NCBI GenBank assembly: GCA_040902105.1
Contig: JBBDXW010000034.1
Coordinates: 71,576 to 135,575 of the forward strand
DNA length: 64,000 bases
Direction: 5' to 3'
DNA from: IDS-8 sp040902105
GTDB taxonomy: Bacteria; Pseudomonadota; Gammaproteobacteria; Steroidobacterales; Woeseiaceae
Shown here piece after piece: positions 34,507 to 44,897 of the stretch. The translations under genes and the position numbers were made by a program. The notes beneath the pieces are model-generated. The model was not told where the DNA came from. It saw only the letters and a list, made by a program, of their open reading frames with translations, and ran no database searches. Positions within the stretch are counted from its first letter, which is position 1. Each line of letters opens with the position of its first letter.

Positions 34507-35280
34507 TCAGGTCAGTTTCCTGACGCCGAGCAGAATCCCCGAGCGTCGCATGTCGTCCATTGCCTGCAGGCCATGCCGGACCAGCGTGTCCGCATCGGGA
34601 TAGTTGATTTCTTCCGCCAGCCGCAACAGCAAGTCCCGTCCCGATGCCTCGTCATCGTTCGTTGCGATCAGGTCCAGCAATTTTGCCGTGACCAGATTCA
34701 GCTCCATGAATCCGATCTCGTCGTCCGCCCCGCGGAAGATGACAAGATACGTCGGCTGGTCGCCCGCGGCTGTCGGCTTGAATTCGGGCGAAATGCGGTG
34801 CACCGGGTAACGATACACCAGCGGCCAGGCGAGTGCGGAGCGTACGGGTACGCCCTTGAGGAGGTCGCCTTGCGTCTCGACGGTCGAGAGGTCGTCGCTT
34901 TCCGTAGCAACCGACAACGCGAGTTCCATCCATTCGTAATGCGCCAGTTCCTTAAGGAACGGGAAGTCGTCGTCGGCGGTCGGGTGCTCCGTGTCGAGAA
35001 ATTCCAGGAACTCGCGCGGGATCTCGAGGAAATAAGGCGTATGCGCCCGGTGTCGCGACATGAATTCTCGCACCATGCCTTGCCATTTCTTCGGCTCATG
35101 CAACTTCTTCAGCACAGGGAATGTGCTGCCGAGGAGATTGAGGAGGTTATTGAAAAACAGTTCGCGGTAGATCGCCATGCGGCGATCCTCGATGCGGCCG
35201 GGCGCCGGATTCAGGTCAGGATTACGGATATGGGCGGCAAAGGCGTACTGTTTGCGCTGGAATTCCGGGATCTCAGCCAC
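34507..35280 (-). CDS. DUF2063 (putative DNA-binding domain) protein, MbnC/BufC-like
   Basis: A 257-aa protein. The GTG at 35280 (reading VAEIPEFQRKQYAFAAHIRNP) is chosen; it overlaps the DUF692 stop by 8 nt and matches family starts. The N-terminal DUF2063 domain shows MAIYRELFFNNLLNLLGSTF and FMSRHRAHTPYFLEIPREFLEFL, and the C-terminal half shows YPVHRISPEFKP and TYLVIFRGADDEIGFMELN. DUF2063 proteins partner DUF692 proteins in maturation of copper- or thiol-modified peptides (MbnBC, BufBC). The DNA-binding name of the Pfam family is not supported by function. Confidence 0.87.
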   Translation of the reverse strand: MAEIPEFQRKQYAFAAHIRNPDLNPAPGRIEDRRMAIYRELFFNNLLNLLGSTFPVLKKLHEPKKWQGMVREFMSRHRAHTPYFLEIPREFLEFLDTEHPTADDDFPFLKELAHYEWMELALSVATESDDLSTVETQGDLLKGVPVRSALAWPLVYRYPVHRISPEFKPTAAGDQPTYLVIFRGADDEIGFMELNLVTAKLLDLIATNDDEASGRDLLLRLAEEINYPDADTLVRHGLQAMDDMRRSGILLGVRKLT

Positions 35281-36157
35281 GCCCGGCCTCCGCAATGCCG
35301 GGCGATGCCGGCAGCACGTCGCTCTGCATGGATTTGATCCGCCGAACTTCATCCAGCAGGTGCTCCACCGGTGGAAAATTGAAGTCTCTTTCAAGCAAGG
35401 TCGGCACCGGGCCGAAATGCGCAAATGCGTCGGCCAGCAGGCGCCATGCGGCGTCGCCGACGGCGGCGCCGTGGGTGTCGACCCGCAGGTCCTCCGCCTC
35501 GACATAGTGCCCGGCCTGGTGAAAGTAACGAACGCGCTCTTTCGGCATTGCAAGCAGGAATTCGCGCGCGTCGTAGCGGTGATTGATGCTGTTGACGACG
35601 ATGTTGTTTATGTCGAGCAACAGATCGCAGTCCGCTTCCTCGAGGACGGCGAGCGTAAACTCGATCTCGCTCATCGACGTGTCGGTCTGCGCGTAATAGG
35701 AGACGTTTTCGATGGCGATGCGCCGTTCCATCACGTCCTGCACGCGGCGAATGCGCCCGGCGACGTACGAAACCGCATCTTCCGTGAACGGAATCGGCAT
35801 CAGATCATAAAGATGACCGTCGTCCCCGCAGTAGCTCAGGTGCTCGGAATAGGACTGGATACCGTGCTCGTCCATGAAGCTCTTGATATTGCAGAGCAAC
35901 GATTCATCGAGCGGAGTCGGAGCGCCGATGCTCAAGGAAAGCCCGTGTAACAGAAACGGATACCGCTCGGTAAAAAAGCGCAGCTTCTTGCCGAGCTTGC
36001 CGCCGACGTCAATCCAGTTTTCCGGCGCGACCTCCATAAAGTCGATCTCGCCAGGCGGACTTTTCATCAGCTCATCCATCAATCCACGACGCAGCCCCAG
36101 CCCAGCGCCGCGTACGGATAAGTTCCCGCGCCTGTCAGTCACTGCGTTCACGCTCAT
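35273..36157 (-). CDS. DUF692 (UPF0276) multinuclear iron oxidase-like protein, MbnB/BufB-like
   Basis: A 294-aa TIM-barrel protein. Key segments are GAGLGLRRGLMDEL, DFMEVAPENWIDVGG, PFLLHGLSLSIGAP (His ligand), YSEHLSYCGDDGHLYDLMPI (Glu and His), IAIENVSYYA (Glu), LLLDINNIVVNSINH (Asp and Asn) and HQAGHYVEA. These positions correspond to the metal ligands of MbnB-type peptide-modifying oxidases. It is first in a DUF692-DUF2063-DoxX operon. No DUF2282-type or other Cys-rich precursor is visible within 2 kb on either side, so its substrate is unidentified. Confidence 0.9.
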   Translation of the reverse strand: MSVNAVTDRRGNLSVRGAGLGLRRGLMDELMKSPPGEIDFMEVAPENWIDVGGKLGKKLRFFTERYPFLLHGLSLSIGAPTPLDESLLCNIKSFMDEHGIQSYSEHLSYCGDDGHLYDLMPIPFTEDAVSYVAGRIRRVQDVMERRIAIENVSYYAQTDTSMSEIEFTLAVLEEADCDLLLDINNIVVNSINHRYDAREFLLAMPKERVRYFHQAGHYVEAEDLRVDTHGAAVGDAAWRLLADAFAHFGPVPTLLERDFNFPPVEHLLDEVRRIKSMQSDVLPASPGIAEAGRG

Positions 36158-36301
36158 TCACCCATTAGACCGAAACTCACCACCGAATATTACAGAACCG
36201 CAAAACCACAATCGAAAGCAGTGACGAAAATGACCACGGGGCCCTACCCAGAGGAGCGATCCGGCGCATGAATTTCAAATCAGCTACCAGGACAAGCGCC
36301 C

Positions 36302-36724
36302 TTAGACCAGGCGTTTCAACCGTTCAAGGTATTCCTGCTCATCCGGCGCCCTGTTCTCCCGTTGCGCCTCCCACAATGTTTCCGCAAGGCAATCGATCGC
36401 GCGGTGCTCGGCATCGAGGCGGTTCGACGAGTGCGCGGCGATGTCATTGAAGGCGCTTCTGATGCCGGGCGGCCGATCGGTGGCGATCTGATCGCGGAGG
36501 GCGAGATGCAGCCCCATATGCAGAAACGGGTTGGTCTGACCGCCCTCGGGCGCAAATGAGGCGTCGAACTCCTCGCCCGATACGACCGCCTGATATTCCG
36601 GATGATCTCCGATGACCTGGGCGATCTGGGATTCGAGCGGGCTCAGGATTTCACCCGCGCACGCCTTGCGCCAGGCATCGGCGTACATTTTCCGCAGTTC
36701 GAACCTGTCCTGACCGAAGATCAT
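36302..36724 (-). CDS. DUF1841 family protein
   Basis: A 140-aa soluble protein. MIFGQDRFELRKMYADAWRK at the start and NPFLHMGLHLALRDQIATDRP in the middle are characteristic of DUF1841, which is restricted mainly to Gamma- and Betaproteobacteria. Function unknown. Its start overlaps the stop of nth by 4 nt, extending the rnf-nth operon by one gene. A 144-bp gap separates it from the DUF692 gene. Confidence 0.9.
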   Translation of the reverse strand: MIFGQDRFELRKMYADAWRKACAGEILSPLESQIAQVIGDHPEYQAVVSGEEFDASFAPEGGQTNPFLHMGLHLALRDQIATDRPPGIRSAFNDIAAHSSNRLDAEHRAIDCLAETLWEAQRENRAPDEQEYLERLKRLV

Positions 36725-37368
36725 GGCTCAATTGTAGCGACTGTCTTGAAGCGATACTCGCACAGGTCCGCGATGATACAGACGGGGCATTCGGGCCGCC
36801 GCGCTTTGCACACGTAGCGGCCGTGCACTATGAGCCAATGGTGTGCATCCTTGCGGAATTCCTCCGGCGTCAGCCGGGTGAGCCGTGTTTCGACCTCAAG
36901 CGGCGATTTGCCTGTGGCAATGCGCGTACGATTTGCGACGCGAAAAATATGTGTATCGACGGCAATCACCGGCTCGCCAAACGCCGTGTTGAGAACGACG
37001 TTGGCGGTCTTTCTGCCGACACCGGGCAGGGCCTCCAGCTCTTCGCGCGAACGCGGCACCTGTCCGCCGTGCCGTTCGATCAGGATCTTGCAGGTCTTGA
37101 TGATGTTTTCGGCCTTGCTGTTGAACAGACCGATCGCCTGTATGTATGGCTTGAGACCGTCAATGCCAAGTTCGAACATCTTATGCGGCGTGGGAGCAAC
37201 CGGAAACAGCTTCGCGCTGGCCTTGTTGACGCCGACGTCGGTGGCCTGCGCCGAAAGTATGACGGAGATCAGCAACTGGAACGGGTTGCTGTATTTCAAC
37301 TCCGTGCCCGGGTGCGGATTCTGCTCCCGCAGCCGGGAGTAAATCGCGATGCGTTTCTCGCGGTTCAA
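36721..37368 (-). CDS. nth: Endonuclease III
   Basis: A 215-aa DNA glycosylase/AP lyase that removes oxidised pyrimidines. The HhH motif LEALPGVGRKTANVVLNTAF holds the catalytic Lys (K120) and AVDTHIFRVANR holds the Asp (D138). The [4Fe-4S] cluster is bound by CKARRPECPVCIIADLC near the C-terminus. It is located directly downstream of rnfE (13 bp) in the classical rnf/rsx-nth arrangement. Confidence 0.97.
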   Translation of the reverse strand: MNREKRIAIYSRLREQNPHPGTELKYSNPFQLLISVILSAQATDVGVNKASAKLFPVAPTPHKMFELGIDGLKPYIQAIGLFNSKAENIIKTCKILIERHGGQVPRSREELEALPGVGRKTANVVLNTAFGEPVIAVDTHIFRVANRTRIATGKSPLEVETRLTRLTPEEFRKDAHHWLIVHGRYVCKARRPECPVCIIADLCEYRFKTVATIEP

Positions 37369-37381
37369 GGGCGAGCGATGC

Positions 37382-38735
<1,354 letters not shown>

Positions 38736-38739
<4 letters not shown>

Positions 38740-39785
38740 CGAGCCTCGTTTTTTGCATGCCCGACGATGCGCGGTCTCGTCAGGTAATCGATCGCCGGCC
38801 TTGCCATGTTCATGAGCAGGACGGCGAACGCGACGCCGTCGGCGTAACTGCCCCAGCGGCGGATCGCATAGATAAGGAATCCGATCCCGAAACCGTAGAT
38901 CAAACGTCCGCGCGGGCTGGTCGCGGCGGTCACGGGGTCGGTAGCGATGAAAAATGCGCACAGGATCGTGCCGCCGCTGAACAGATAGAAGCCGGGGCTC
39001 GCGTGCACGCCGGTGTCTAGAAAATACATGATGCCGGAGGGCACCAGCAGTCCCGTCAGCACAGCGACGGGAATATGCCAGCGAATGATCTTGCGCACGA
39101 GCAGCCACGCGCCGCCGATTGCGGTGAAATTGCCGATCCACTCCCAACCGCGGCCGCCGAAATCACCCATGAGCGGATTACTGTACATTTCGTCGAACGT
39201 GAGCATGTTCTTGAGGCCTGTTTTGACCGTGTCGAGCGGCGTTGCCCGGCTGATCGCGTCGAAACTCAGGTAGTCCGGCAGCGATCCTGTCAGCGTGTAT
39301 CGCGCGGTCTCGTAAAAACTCAGGTAGTGATAATCGATGTCGCCGATGCGCGGGGCTGTCCAGAAATTCATGTACGTCGGAAAGGCCACGAGCGCCACAA
39401 CGTAGCCGACCATGGCCGGGTTGAAAATGTTGTAACCCATTCCTCCGTACAGATGCTTTGCAACGACGATGGCGAAAAGCGAAGCGGTTGCAGTAACCCA
39501 CCACGGACAAAGCGCCGGCATTGAGAATGCAATAAGTGCAGCCGTGACCAGCGCCGTGAAGTCCGACAAGGCCGTCTCCGGCGATTTGTCGCGCAGATGC
39601 GTCATGAACGCTTCACCGGCCGCGCAGAAAAGCGCGGCTACCAGCAGATTCAGGACAAAGCCCGCACCGAAGAACCAGAAATACGCGAGAGCAGCGGGGA
39701 CCAGCGCGTACAACACCTCACGCATCATTGCGCCGACGTTGGTTGCAGGCCGTACGTATGGAGCTTCGCGACGTTCGAATTCCAC
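38736..39785 (-). CDS. rnfD: Rnf electron transport complex subunit D
   Basis: A 349-aa membrane subunit with about nine hydrophobic helices and a second covalent FMN site. The flavinylation motif is DAISRATPLDTVKTG near residue 185 (Thr in SRATPLD). N-terminal APYVRPATNVGAMMREVLYAL and C-terminal FAVLLMNMARPAIDYLTRPR are typical. Between helices lies the extracytoplasmic loop with DTGVHASPGFYLFSGG. It is located between rnfC (5 bp) and rnfG (4-nt overlap). Confidence 0.96.
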
Positions 39786-39790
39786 CTTGC

Positions 39791-41398
39791 CTAATCCCCG
39801 GGATCTTTTTTCGTGCGTTCTTCTTGCGGATCCTCAACTGAGCGATTCCTTGTCGATCTTTCTTCGGTCGATTTTCCCCTGGTTAATTTTTCCTTGTGGC
39901 GCGACCGCTCCACCATTTCCTGAATCTCTTTCGGCCCCGCGGTGACGGCCGCCCGTTTCTGCTGTGCCAGTTCATCGTCACGCATTTGTTCTTCGAGTTC
40001 GCGCCGCAGCGTTCGCGACTCGAAGCGCCGGCGCGCACGTTCTGCGCGGGCCTTTTCGTCAGCCAGTTCTCTTATGCGCGCCTTGGCCTGACGGAAACTC
40101 GCCATCAACGGAATATGGCTGGGGCAAACGAGGTCGCAGCAAGCGCATTCGATGCAGTCAATGAGACCGTGCGCCCGGAGTTTCGCCTCATCGTCTGCGC
40201 AGGCGAACCAGTACAGTTCCTGCGGCTGTAACACGACCGGGCAGACCACGGCACACTCGCCGCAGCGAATGCAGGGCCGCTCATCCAGGGCCGGCGCATA
40301 GTGCGACATGACCAGAATGCAGTTCGTTGCCTTGACCAGCGGCACGCGATCCGTGGTCACCGATTTTCCCATCATCGGTCCCCCGACGATCATCTGTTTG
40401 GCCCTGTCGGTATAGCCGCCGGCAAACTCGATGATATCGGCGAGCGTCGTACCGAGCCGTGCCAGGACGTTCATCGGTGCGGCGACACCGTCGCCCGTGA
40501 CGGTGGTGACGCGCGAGATCAGGGGCTCGCCTTCGCAGATCCAGCGATATACCGCTGCGGCAGTGCCGACGTTCTGCACCAGGCAGCCGGCGTCCGTGGG
40601 GAGTCCGCCGCTCGGTACTTCCTTGTTCGTAACCAACTGCACGAGCTGGTCTTCACCTCCCGAGGGATAAATCGTCGGCACCAGTTTCAGGACGATGCGC
40701 TCGTCCTTCAGTTCGGCGAGCGCATCGGCAATGCTGTGAATCGCCTCCGGCTTATCGCTTTCAACGGCGACATAGCACTTCTGCAGCCCGAGCGCATGCA
40801 TGAGTATCTGCGCGCCTTTGACCACGTCGCCGGCCCGTTCACGCATCAGCATGTCGTCGCAGCTGATGTACGGTTCGCACTCCACGCCGTTCAGCAACAG
40901 GTACTCAAGCTGCGCCGTGTTTGCCTGCATGAGTTTCTGCGCGGTCGGAAAGACGGCGCCGCCCAATCCGACGATGCCGCCCTGCAGGATTTTCTGCAGC
41001 AGTGACTCCCGGGGGAGCGTGTGATACGGCACGACAGGTTCCGGCAGCTCGATTCCCTCATCGCGGCCGTCGCATTCGATGACGATGCAGGGCGCAGGCT
41101 CGCCATAGCGCCGCGATACGGGCCACGGTTCTATCGCGACGACTTTGCCGGATGACGAAGCGTGTACAGGTGCACTCAGCGCGCCGCCGGAATCGGCGAT
41201 CAACTGACCTTTCAGCACTTTCTCACCGATGCCGACCACGGGCTGTGCCGCGTTGCCGGAGTGCTGTGTCAGCGGCAATACGAGCTGGGCGGGCACCGGT
41301 ACGACCTGAATGGCAGCGGAAGTCGATTTCACCTTTTCGCCGGGGAGGCGCAGTCCGCCCTGCAGTTTGCCGAGATCGTATGTCGGTGCCGCACTCAT
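39791..41398 (-). CDS. rnfC: Rnf electron transport complex subunit C
   Basis: A 535-aa peripheral subunit that accepts or donates electrons at NADH. It has an N-terminal RnfC barrel, a NADH/FMN-binding region (GGIVGLGGAVFPTAQKLMQA, LLLNGVECEPYISCDD), an SLBB region and two [4Fe-4S] sites (CIRCGECAVVCPV, CIECACCDLVCPS, about 375-425). The C-terminal 110 residues are a charged coiled-coil tail rich in Arg, Lys and Glu (RIRELADEKARAERARRR), shorter than the Ala-rich tail of E. coli RsxC. Overlaps rnfB by 4 nt. Confidence 0.96.
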   Translation of the reverse strand: MSAAPTYDLGKLQGGLRLPGEKVKSTSAAIQVVPVPAQLVLPLTQHSGNAAQPVVGIGEKVLKGQLIADSGGALSAPVHASSSGKVVAIEPWPVSRRYGEPAPCIVIECDGRDEGIELPEPVVPYHTLPRESLLQKILQGGIVGLGGAVFPTAQKLMQANTAQLEYLLLNGVECEPYISCDDMLMRERAGDVVKGAQILMHALGLQKCYVAVESDKPEAIHSIADALAELKDERIVLKLVPTIYPSGGEDQLVQLVTNKEVPSGGLPTDAGCLVQNVGTAAAVYRWICEGEPLISRVTTVTGDGVAAPMNVLARLGTTLADIIEFAGGYTDRAKQMIVGGPMMGKSVTTDRVPLVKATNCILVMSHYAPALDERPCIRCGECAVVCPVVLQPQELYWFACADDEAKLRAHGLIDCIECACCDLVCPSHIPLMASFRQAKARIRELADEKARAERARRRFESRTLRRELEEQMRDDELAQQKRAAVTAGPKEIQEMVERSRHKEKLTRGKSTEERSTRNRSVEDPQEERTKKDPGD

Positions 41399-41910
41399 CG
41401 CGCCGCCACCATGCTAATGCAGTCCACAGGGCAGCGCGGCACGCACAGTTCACAGCCGGTGCATTCACTTGCGATCACCGTGTGCATGAACCGGTGAGCG
41501 CCCGTAATCGCGTCGACAGGGCAGGCATCGCGGCAATACGTGCAACCGATGCAGAGTGATTCATCGATGATCGCGACACCGTTAATGGATGCCGTCGAAG
41601 CAGACTCGGGAGAACGGGCTACGGGCAGCACTTCCCGGTCGAGCAGGGCGGCGAGGTGCCGGACGGTGTCGTCGCCGCCGGGCGGGCACAGGTTGATGGC
41701 CGCGCCGTCGTTGGCGATCGCCGCCGCGTAAGGGCGGCAACCCGGATAGCCGCATTGCGCGCATTGCGTCTGCGGCAGCAGGTCGTTTACCCGGTCGACC
41801 AGCCGGTCGCTGCCGGGCGGCAGGCGGCGCGAAGCAAAACCGAGCAACAGTCCCGCAGCGAGCGCGATGCCGGTGAGCGTGACAACAGCGATGATAAAGG
41901 CAAGCCACAT
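41395..41910 (-). CDS. rnfB: Rnf electron transport complex subunit B
   Basis: A 171-aa iron-sulfur subunit. The ATG at 41910 (MWLAFIIAVVTLTGIALAAG) opens a membrane anchor; a longer frame is rejected. The 4Fe-4S domain of RnfB (LPQTQCAQCGYPGCRPYAAAI plus NLCPPGG) is followed by two ferredoxin motifs, CIGCTYCRDACPVDAI and CTGCELCVPRCPVDCI. It is 31 bp downstream of rnfA and overlaps rnfC. Confidence 0.96.
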   Translation of the reverse strand: MWLAFIIAVVTLTGIALAAGLLLGFASRRLPPGSDRLVDRVNDLLPQTQCAQCGYPGCRPYAAAIANDGAAINLCPPGGDDTVRHLAALLDREVLPVARSPESASTASINGVAIIDESLCIGCTYCRDACPVDAITGAHRFMHTVIASECTGCELCVPRCPVDCISMVAAR

Positions 41911-41941
41911 GGTCAGATTGGCGTACGCATGGCCAACGGGG

Positions 41942-42523
41942 TCACTGCCGTGCCATCCCGGAGAAACCCATAAAGGCCAGCGACATGATGCCCGCGGTGA
42001 CCAAAGCAATGGCCGTGCCGCGAAACGGCAACGGAATATCGGCGGAAATCAGCTTCTCCCGTACCGCCGCAAACATTACCAGCACCAGCGCAAATCCCGC
42101 TGAGGCGCCGAAACCGAAGAACACCGACTGCACGAATCCTTTTGCGGCTTGCACGTTGAGCAACGCCACACCCAGAACGGCACAGTTGGTGGCAATGAGC
42201 GGAATGTAGATGCCGAGCACCTCATGCAGCAAAGGGCTCAGCCGCCGCACCATGATCTCGGTGAATTGCACACTTGCGGCTATGACAAGAATGAAGCTGA
42301 TCGTGCGCAGATATTCGAGTCCCAGCGGCACCAGCAGATACTGGTGCAACAGGTAACTGACCGCCGAGGACAGGGTCAGTACGAACGCGGTAGCAAGCGA
42401 CATGCCGAACGCCGCTTCGAGACTGCGCGACACCCCCATGAACGGGCACAGCCCCAGGAACCGGACCAACACGAAGTTGTTGACCAGGACCGTGGCAACC
42501 AATATGAGAATGAGGTCAGTCAT
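41942..42523 (-). CDS. rnfA: Rnf electron transport complex subunit A
   Basis: A 193-aa integral membrane subunit, first gene of the rnfABCDGE operon. Six hydrophobic helices, with VNNFVLVRFLGLCPFMGVSR near the N-terminus and IPLIATNCAVLGVALLNV in the middle, each holding the Cys of the membrane iron centre. The pair RnfA/RnfE is related by duplication and opposite topology. A roughly 140-bp gap separates it from metG, which reads in the same direction. Confidence 0.97.
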   Translation of the reverse strand: MTDLILILVATVLVNNFVLVRFLGLCPFMGVSRSLEAAFGMSLATAFVLTLSSAVSYLLHQYLLVPLGLEYLRTISFILVIAASVQFTEIMVRRLSPLLHEVLGIYIPLIATNCAVLGVALLNVQAAKGFVQSVFFGFGASAGFALVLVMFAAVREKLISADIPLPFRGTAIALVTAGIMSLAFMGFSGMARQ

Positions 42524-42662
42524 TGCGTTGTCCGCATAGCAAGGTCGAAAAAGTGCATGGCGGATGGGAGGTTATGGGAAGCCCGGCCTGTACCGGCGTT
42601 GTCGGGACCGGCTCTATTGTAGAGCTTTGACGGGCGTCCGTCGCGGCGCGCCGGGCGTTGCG

Positions 42663-44669
42663 CTATTTGACCCGCATGCCGGGCAGGGCGCCTTCGTCCG
42701 GAGACAGCAGGAACACGTCTTCGCCGCCCGGACCTGCCGCGAGCACCATCCCTTCCGACGTGCCGAAGCGCAGCGTCCGGGACTTGAGGTTGGCAACTGC
42801 CACGACGTAACGGCCGACCAGGTCGTCCGCTTCGTAGGCTGCTTTGATGCCTGCAAAAACCGTGCGTTGCCCGGAACCCAGATCGAGCGTCAGCCGCAGC
42901 AACTTGTCGGCGCCGTCGACAGGCTCTGCGTGACTGATGCGCGCGATACGCAGATCGACTTTCATGAAATCGTCGATGGAAATCTCCGGGACATCAGACT
43001 CTGCTGCGGCGTCAACCGCCGGTTCTATGGATTGTTCGATCATCTGTTCAATCTGCCTCGAATCGACGCGCGTGAGTAAAGGCTTATATGCGGCAATTTC
43101 GCGATCGAGGAGCGGCGTCGATGCCGATTCCCACAGCCACGGCCCCTCGCCGAACAGTGTCTGCGCATCCTTCGCTACTCTGGGTATCACGGGCGTCAGA
43201 TAAATGGCCAGGACGCGGAACAGATTCAGGCCTTGCGTGCAGACCAGCTGAACGTTGGCAAGTTGCTGTTCGTCCTTGACCATGGCCCAGGGTTTTTTCT
43301 CTTCGATGTAGCGATTGGCCCGATCGGCAAGCGCCATGATCGTGCGTATGGCCTTCGAATATTCGCGCGCCTCGAAATGATCCGCGGTCACCTCCGATGC
43401 TTGCACAAATTCTGCGTACAGCTGCGGATCTTCGAGTTTCGCTGCGAGGCGGCCGCCAAACCTTTTGCTGATAAAGCCGGCGCAGCGACTCGCAATATTG
43501 ACCAGCTTGCCCACCAGGTCGGAATTGACCCGTGCAACGAAGTCATCGAAGTTGAGATCGATGTCATCCATGCCCGGCCCGAGTTTGGCTGCGTAGTAGT
43601 AACGCAGGTGGCTCGGATCGAGATGATCGAGATAGGTGCGGGCATTGATGAAGGTGCCGCGCGATTTCGACATCTTCTTGCCGTTTACCGTGAGGAAGCC
43701 GTGCGCAAATACGCTGTTCGGCTGCCGGAACCCTGCACCTTCCAGCACAGCGGGCCAGAACAGCGTATGAAAATACACGATGTCCTTGCCGATGAAGTGA
43801 TAGACCTCGGTATCGTGACCCGGCATCCAGTATTCGTCGAAGTCGAGCCCGGGTTGCCGCTTGCAAAAATGCAGGAAGCTCGCAACGTAACCCACCGGCG
43901 CATCGAGCCAGACGTAAAAGTACTTGTCGTCGGTCCCGGGAATCAGGAAGCCGAAGTAAGGCGCGTCCCGGGATATGTCCCAGTCCTTCAGCCCGGCCTC
44001 GAACCATTCCTCCAGTTTGCTGGTAATCGATCGGTGCAGTGATGCCGCGCCAATCCATTTTTTCAGCCGGTCGTCGAACTCGCTCAGGCGGAAAAAGTAA
44101 TGCTCGGATTCCTTCCACAGCGGCCGCGTGCCGGACAACACCGAGACAGGATCGATAAGGTCGATCGGCGCATAGGTGGCGCCGCAGACCTCGCAGGCGT
44201 CGCCGTACTGGTCCGCGCTGTCACAGCGCGGGCAGGTGCCGCGGACGAAGCGATCCGGGAGGAACATCTTCTCCACAGCGTCGTACGCCTGCTCGATAGT
44301 CTTCGTATAGATATGCCCGGCGTCCCTCAAGGCCAGGTATATGCGTCCGACGAGCTGCTCGTTTTCCTCGGAGTGCGTCGAATGAAAATTGTCGAACGCG
44401 ACGCCGAAATCCTGCAGATCCCGCTGCTGTTCTTCCGCTACGCGCGCGATGAGTTCAACCGGAGTTATACTTTCCTCGCGCGCCTTGATCATGATCGGCG
44501 TGCCGTGCGCGTCGCTTGCACACACGTAGGTGCACTGGTGCCCGCGCAGTTTCTGAAAACGTGCCCAGATGTCGGAATACAGATATTCCACCATATGGCC
44601 GAGGTGTATCGAACCATTGGCGTAGGGGAGGGCACTGCTGACGAGAATCTTGCGAACGACGGACGGCAT
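42663..44669 (-). CDS. metG: Methionyl-tRNA synthetase
   Basis: A 668-aa class I synthetase of the MetG1 type. The ATG at 44669 (MPSVVRKILVSSALPYANGS) is chosen; the longer frame includes repeat DNA. HIGH is ANGSIHLGH (about 20), the zinc knuckle is CPRCDSADQYGDACEVCG, and KMSKS is GKKMSKSRGTF (about 331). The C-terminal 100 residues are an EMAP/tRNA-binding OB-fold (ISIDDFMKVDLRIARI, SRTLRFGTSEGMVLAAG) that dimerises and holds tRNA. Its upstream region carries repeat units (44728-44863). Confidence 0.97.
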   Translation of the reverse strand: MPSVVRKILVSSALPYANGSIHLGHMVEYLYSDIWARFQKLRGHQCTYVCASDAHGTPIMIKAREESITPVELIARVAEEQQRDLQDFGVAFDNFHSTHSEENEQLVGRIYLALRDAGHIYTKTIEQAYDAVEKMFLPDRFVRGTCPRCDSADQYGDACEVCGATYAPIDLIDPVSVLSGTRPLWKESEHYFFRLSEFDDRLKKWIGAASLHRSITSKLEEWFEAGLKDWDISRDAPYFGFLIPGTDDKYFYVWLDAPVGYVASFLHFCKRQPGLDFDEYWMPGHDTEVYHFIGKDIVYFHTLFWPAVLEGAGFRQPNSVFAHGFLTVNGKKMSKSRGTFINARTYLDHLDPSHLRYYYAAKLGPGMDDIDLNFDDFVARVNSDLVGKLVNIASRCAGFISKRFGGRLAAKLEDPQLYAEFVQASEVTADHFEAREYSKAIRTIMALADRANRYIEEKKPWAMVKDEQQLANVQLVCTQGLNLFRVLAIYLTPVIPRVAKDAQTLFGEGPWLWESASTPLLDREIAAYKPLLTRVDSRQIEQMIEQSIEPAVDAAAESDVPEISIDDFMKVDLRIARISHAEPVDGADKLLRLTLDLGSGQRTVFAGIKAAYEADDLVGRYVVAVANLKSRTLRFGTSEGMVLAAGPGGEDVFLLSPDEGALPGMRVK

Positions 44670-44727
44670 AAACGACAACTGCTTCGGGATTGAATCAAAG
44701 GCGGCGATTATGCCACGGCGACGCGTA

Positions 44728-44863
44728 TTCGGTGCCGGACTTGGATCTTTGGACATTTCGCTGCGGGCCGATTCAAACCGCGTTTCCAGCTGAAATGTCC
44801 TAAAATTCAAGTCCGGCACCGAACGCACAGCTGAAATGTCCAAAAATCCAAGTCCGGCACCGC
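44728..44863. repeat. Family C repeat: three units of GGTGCCGGACTTG...GGACATTTC
   Basis: Unit 1 (about 44728-44763) is inverted relative to units 2 (44788-44826) and 3 (44828-44863), which are near-identical direct repeats of CAGCTGAAATGTCC and the following AAGTCCGGCACCG. The block can fold as unit 1 with either unit 2 or 3. It lies between the retraction ATPase stop and the metG start, in the metG leader. Confidence 0.8.
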
Positions 44864-44897
44864 ACGGCGGCACCGAACGGAGGGGTTTGAACGGATC

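Noticed and set aside
35281..35553. N-terminal extension of the DUF2063 protein
   Set aside because: The extra frame is a shadow of the DUF692 gene, and a GTG at 35280 fits the family start and gives an 8-nt operon overlap.
36158..36301. A 30-codon frame upstream of DUF692 as a bufferin-type precursor
   Set aside because: It lacks the Cys-rich and signal-peptide features of DUF2282 or methanobactin precursors and has no ribosome site.
44670..44873. N-terminal extension of MetG
   Set aside because: It is translated repeat DNA; the ATG at 44669 matches the universal MetG start region.
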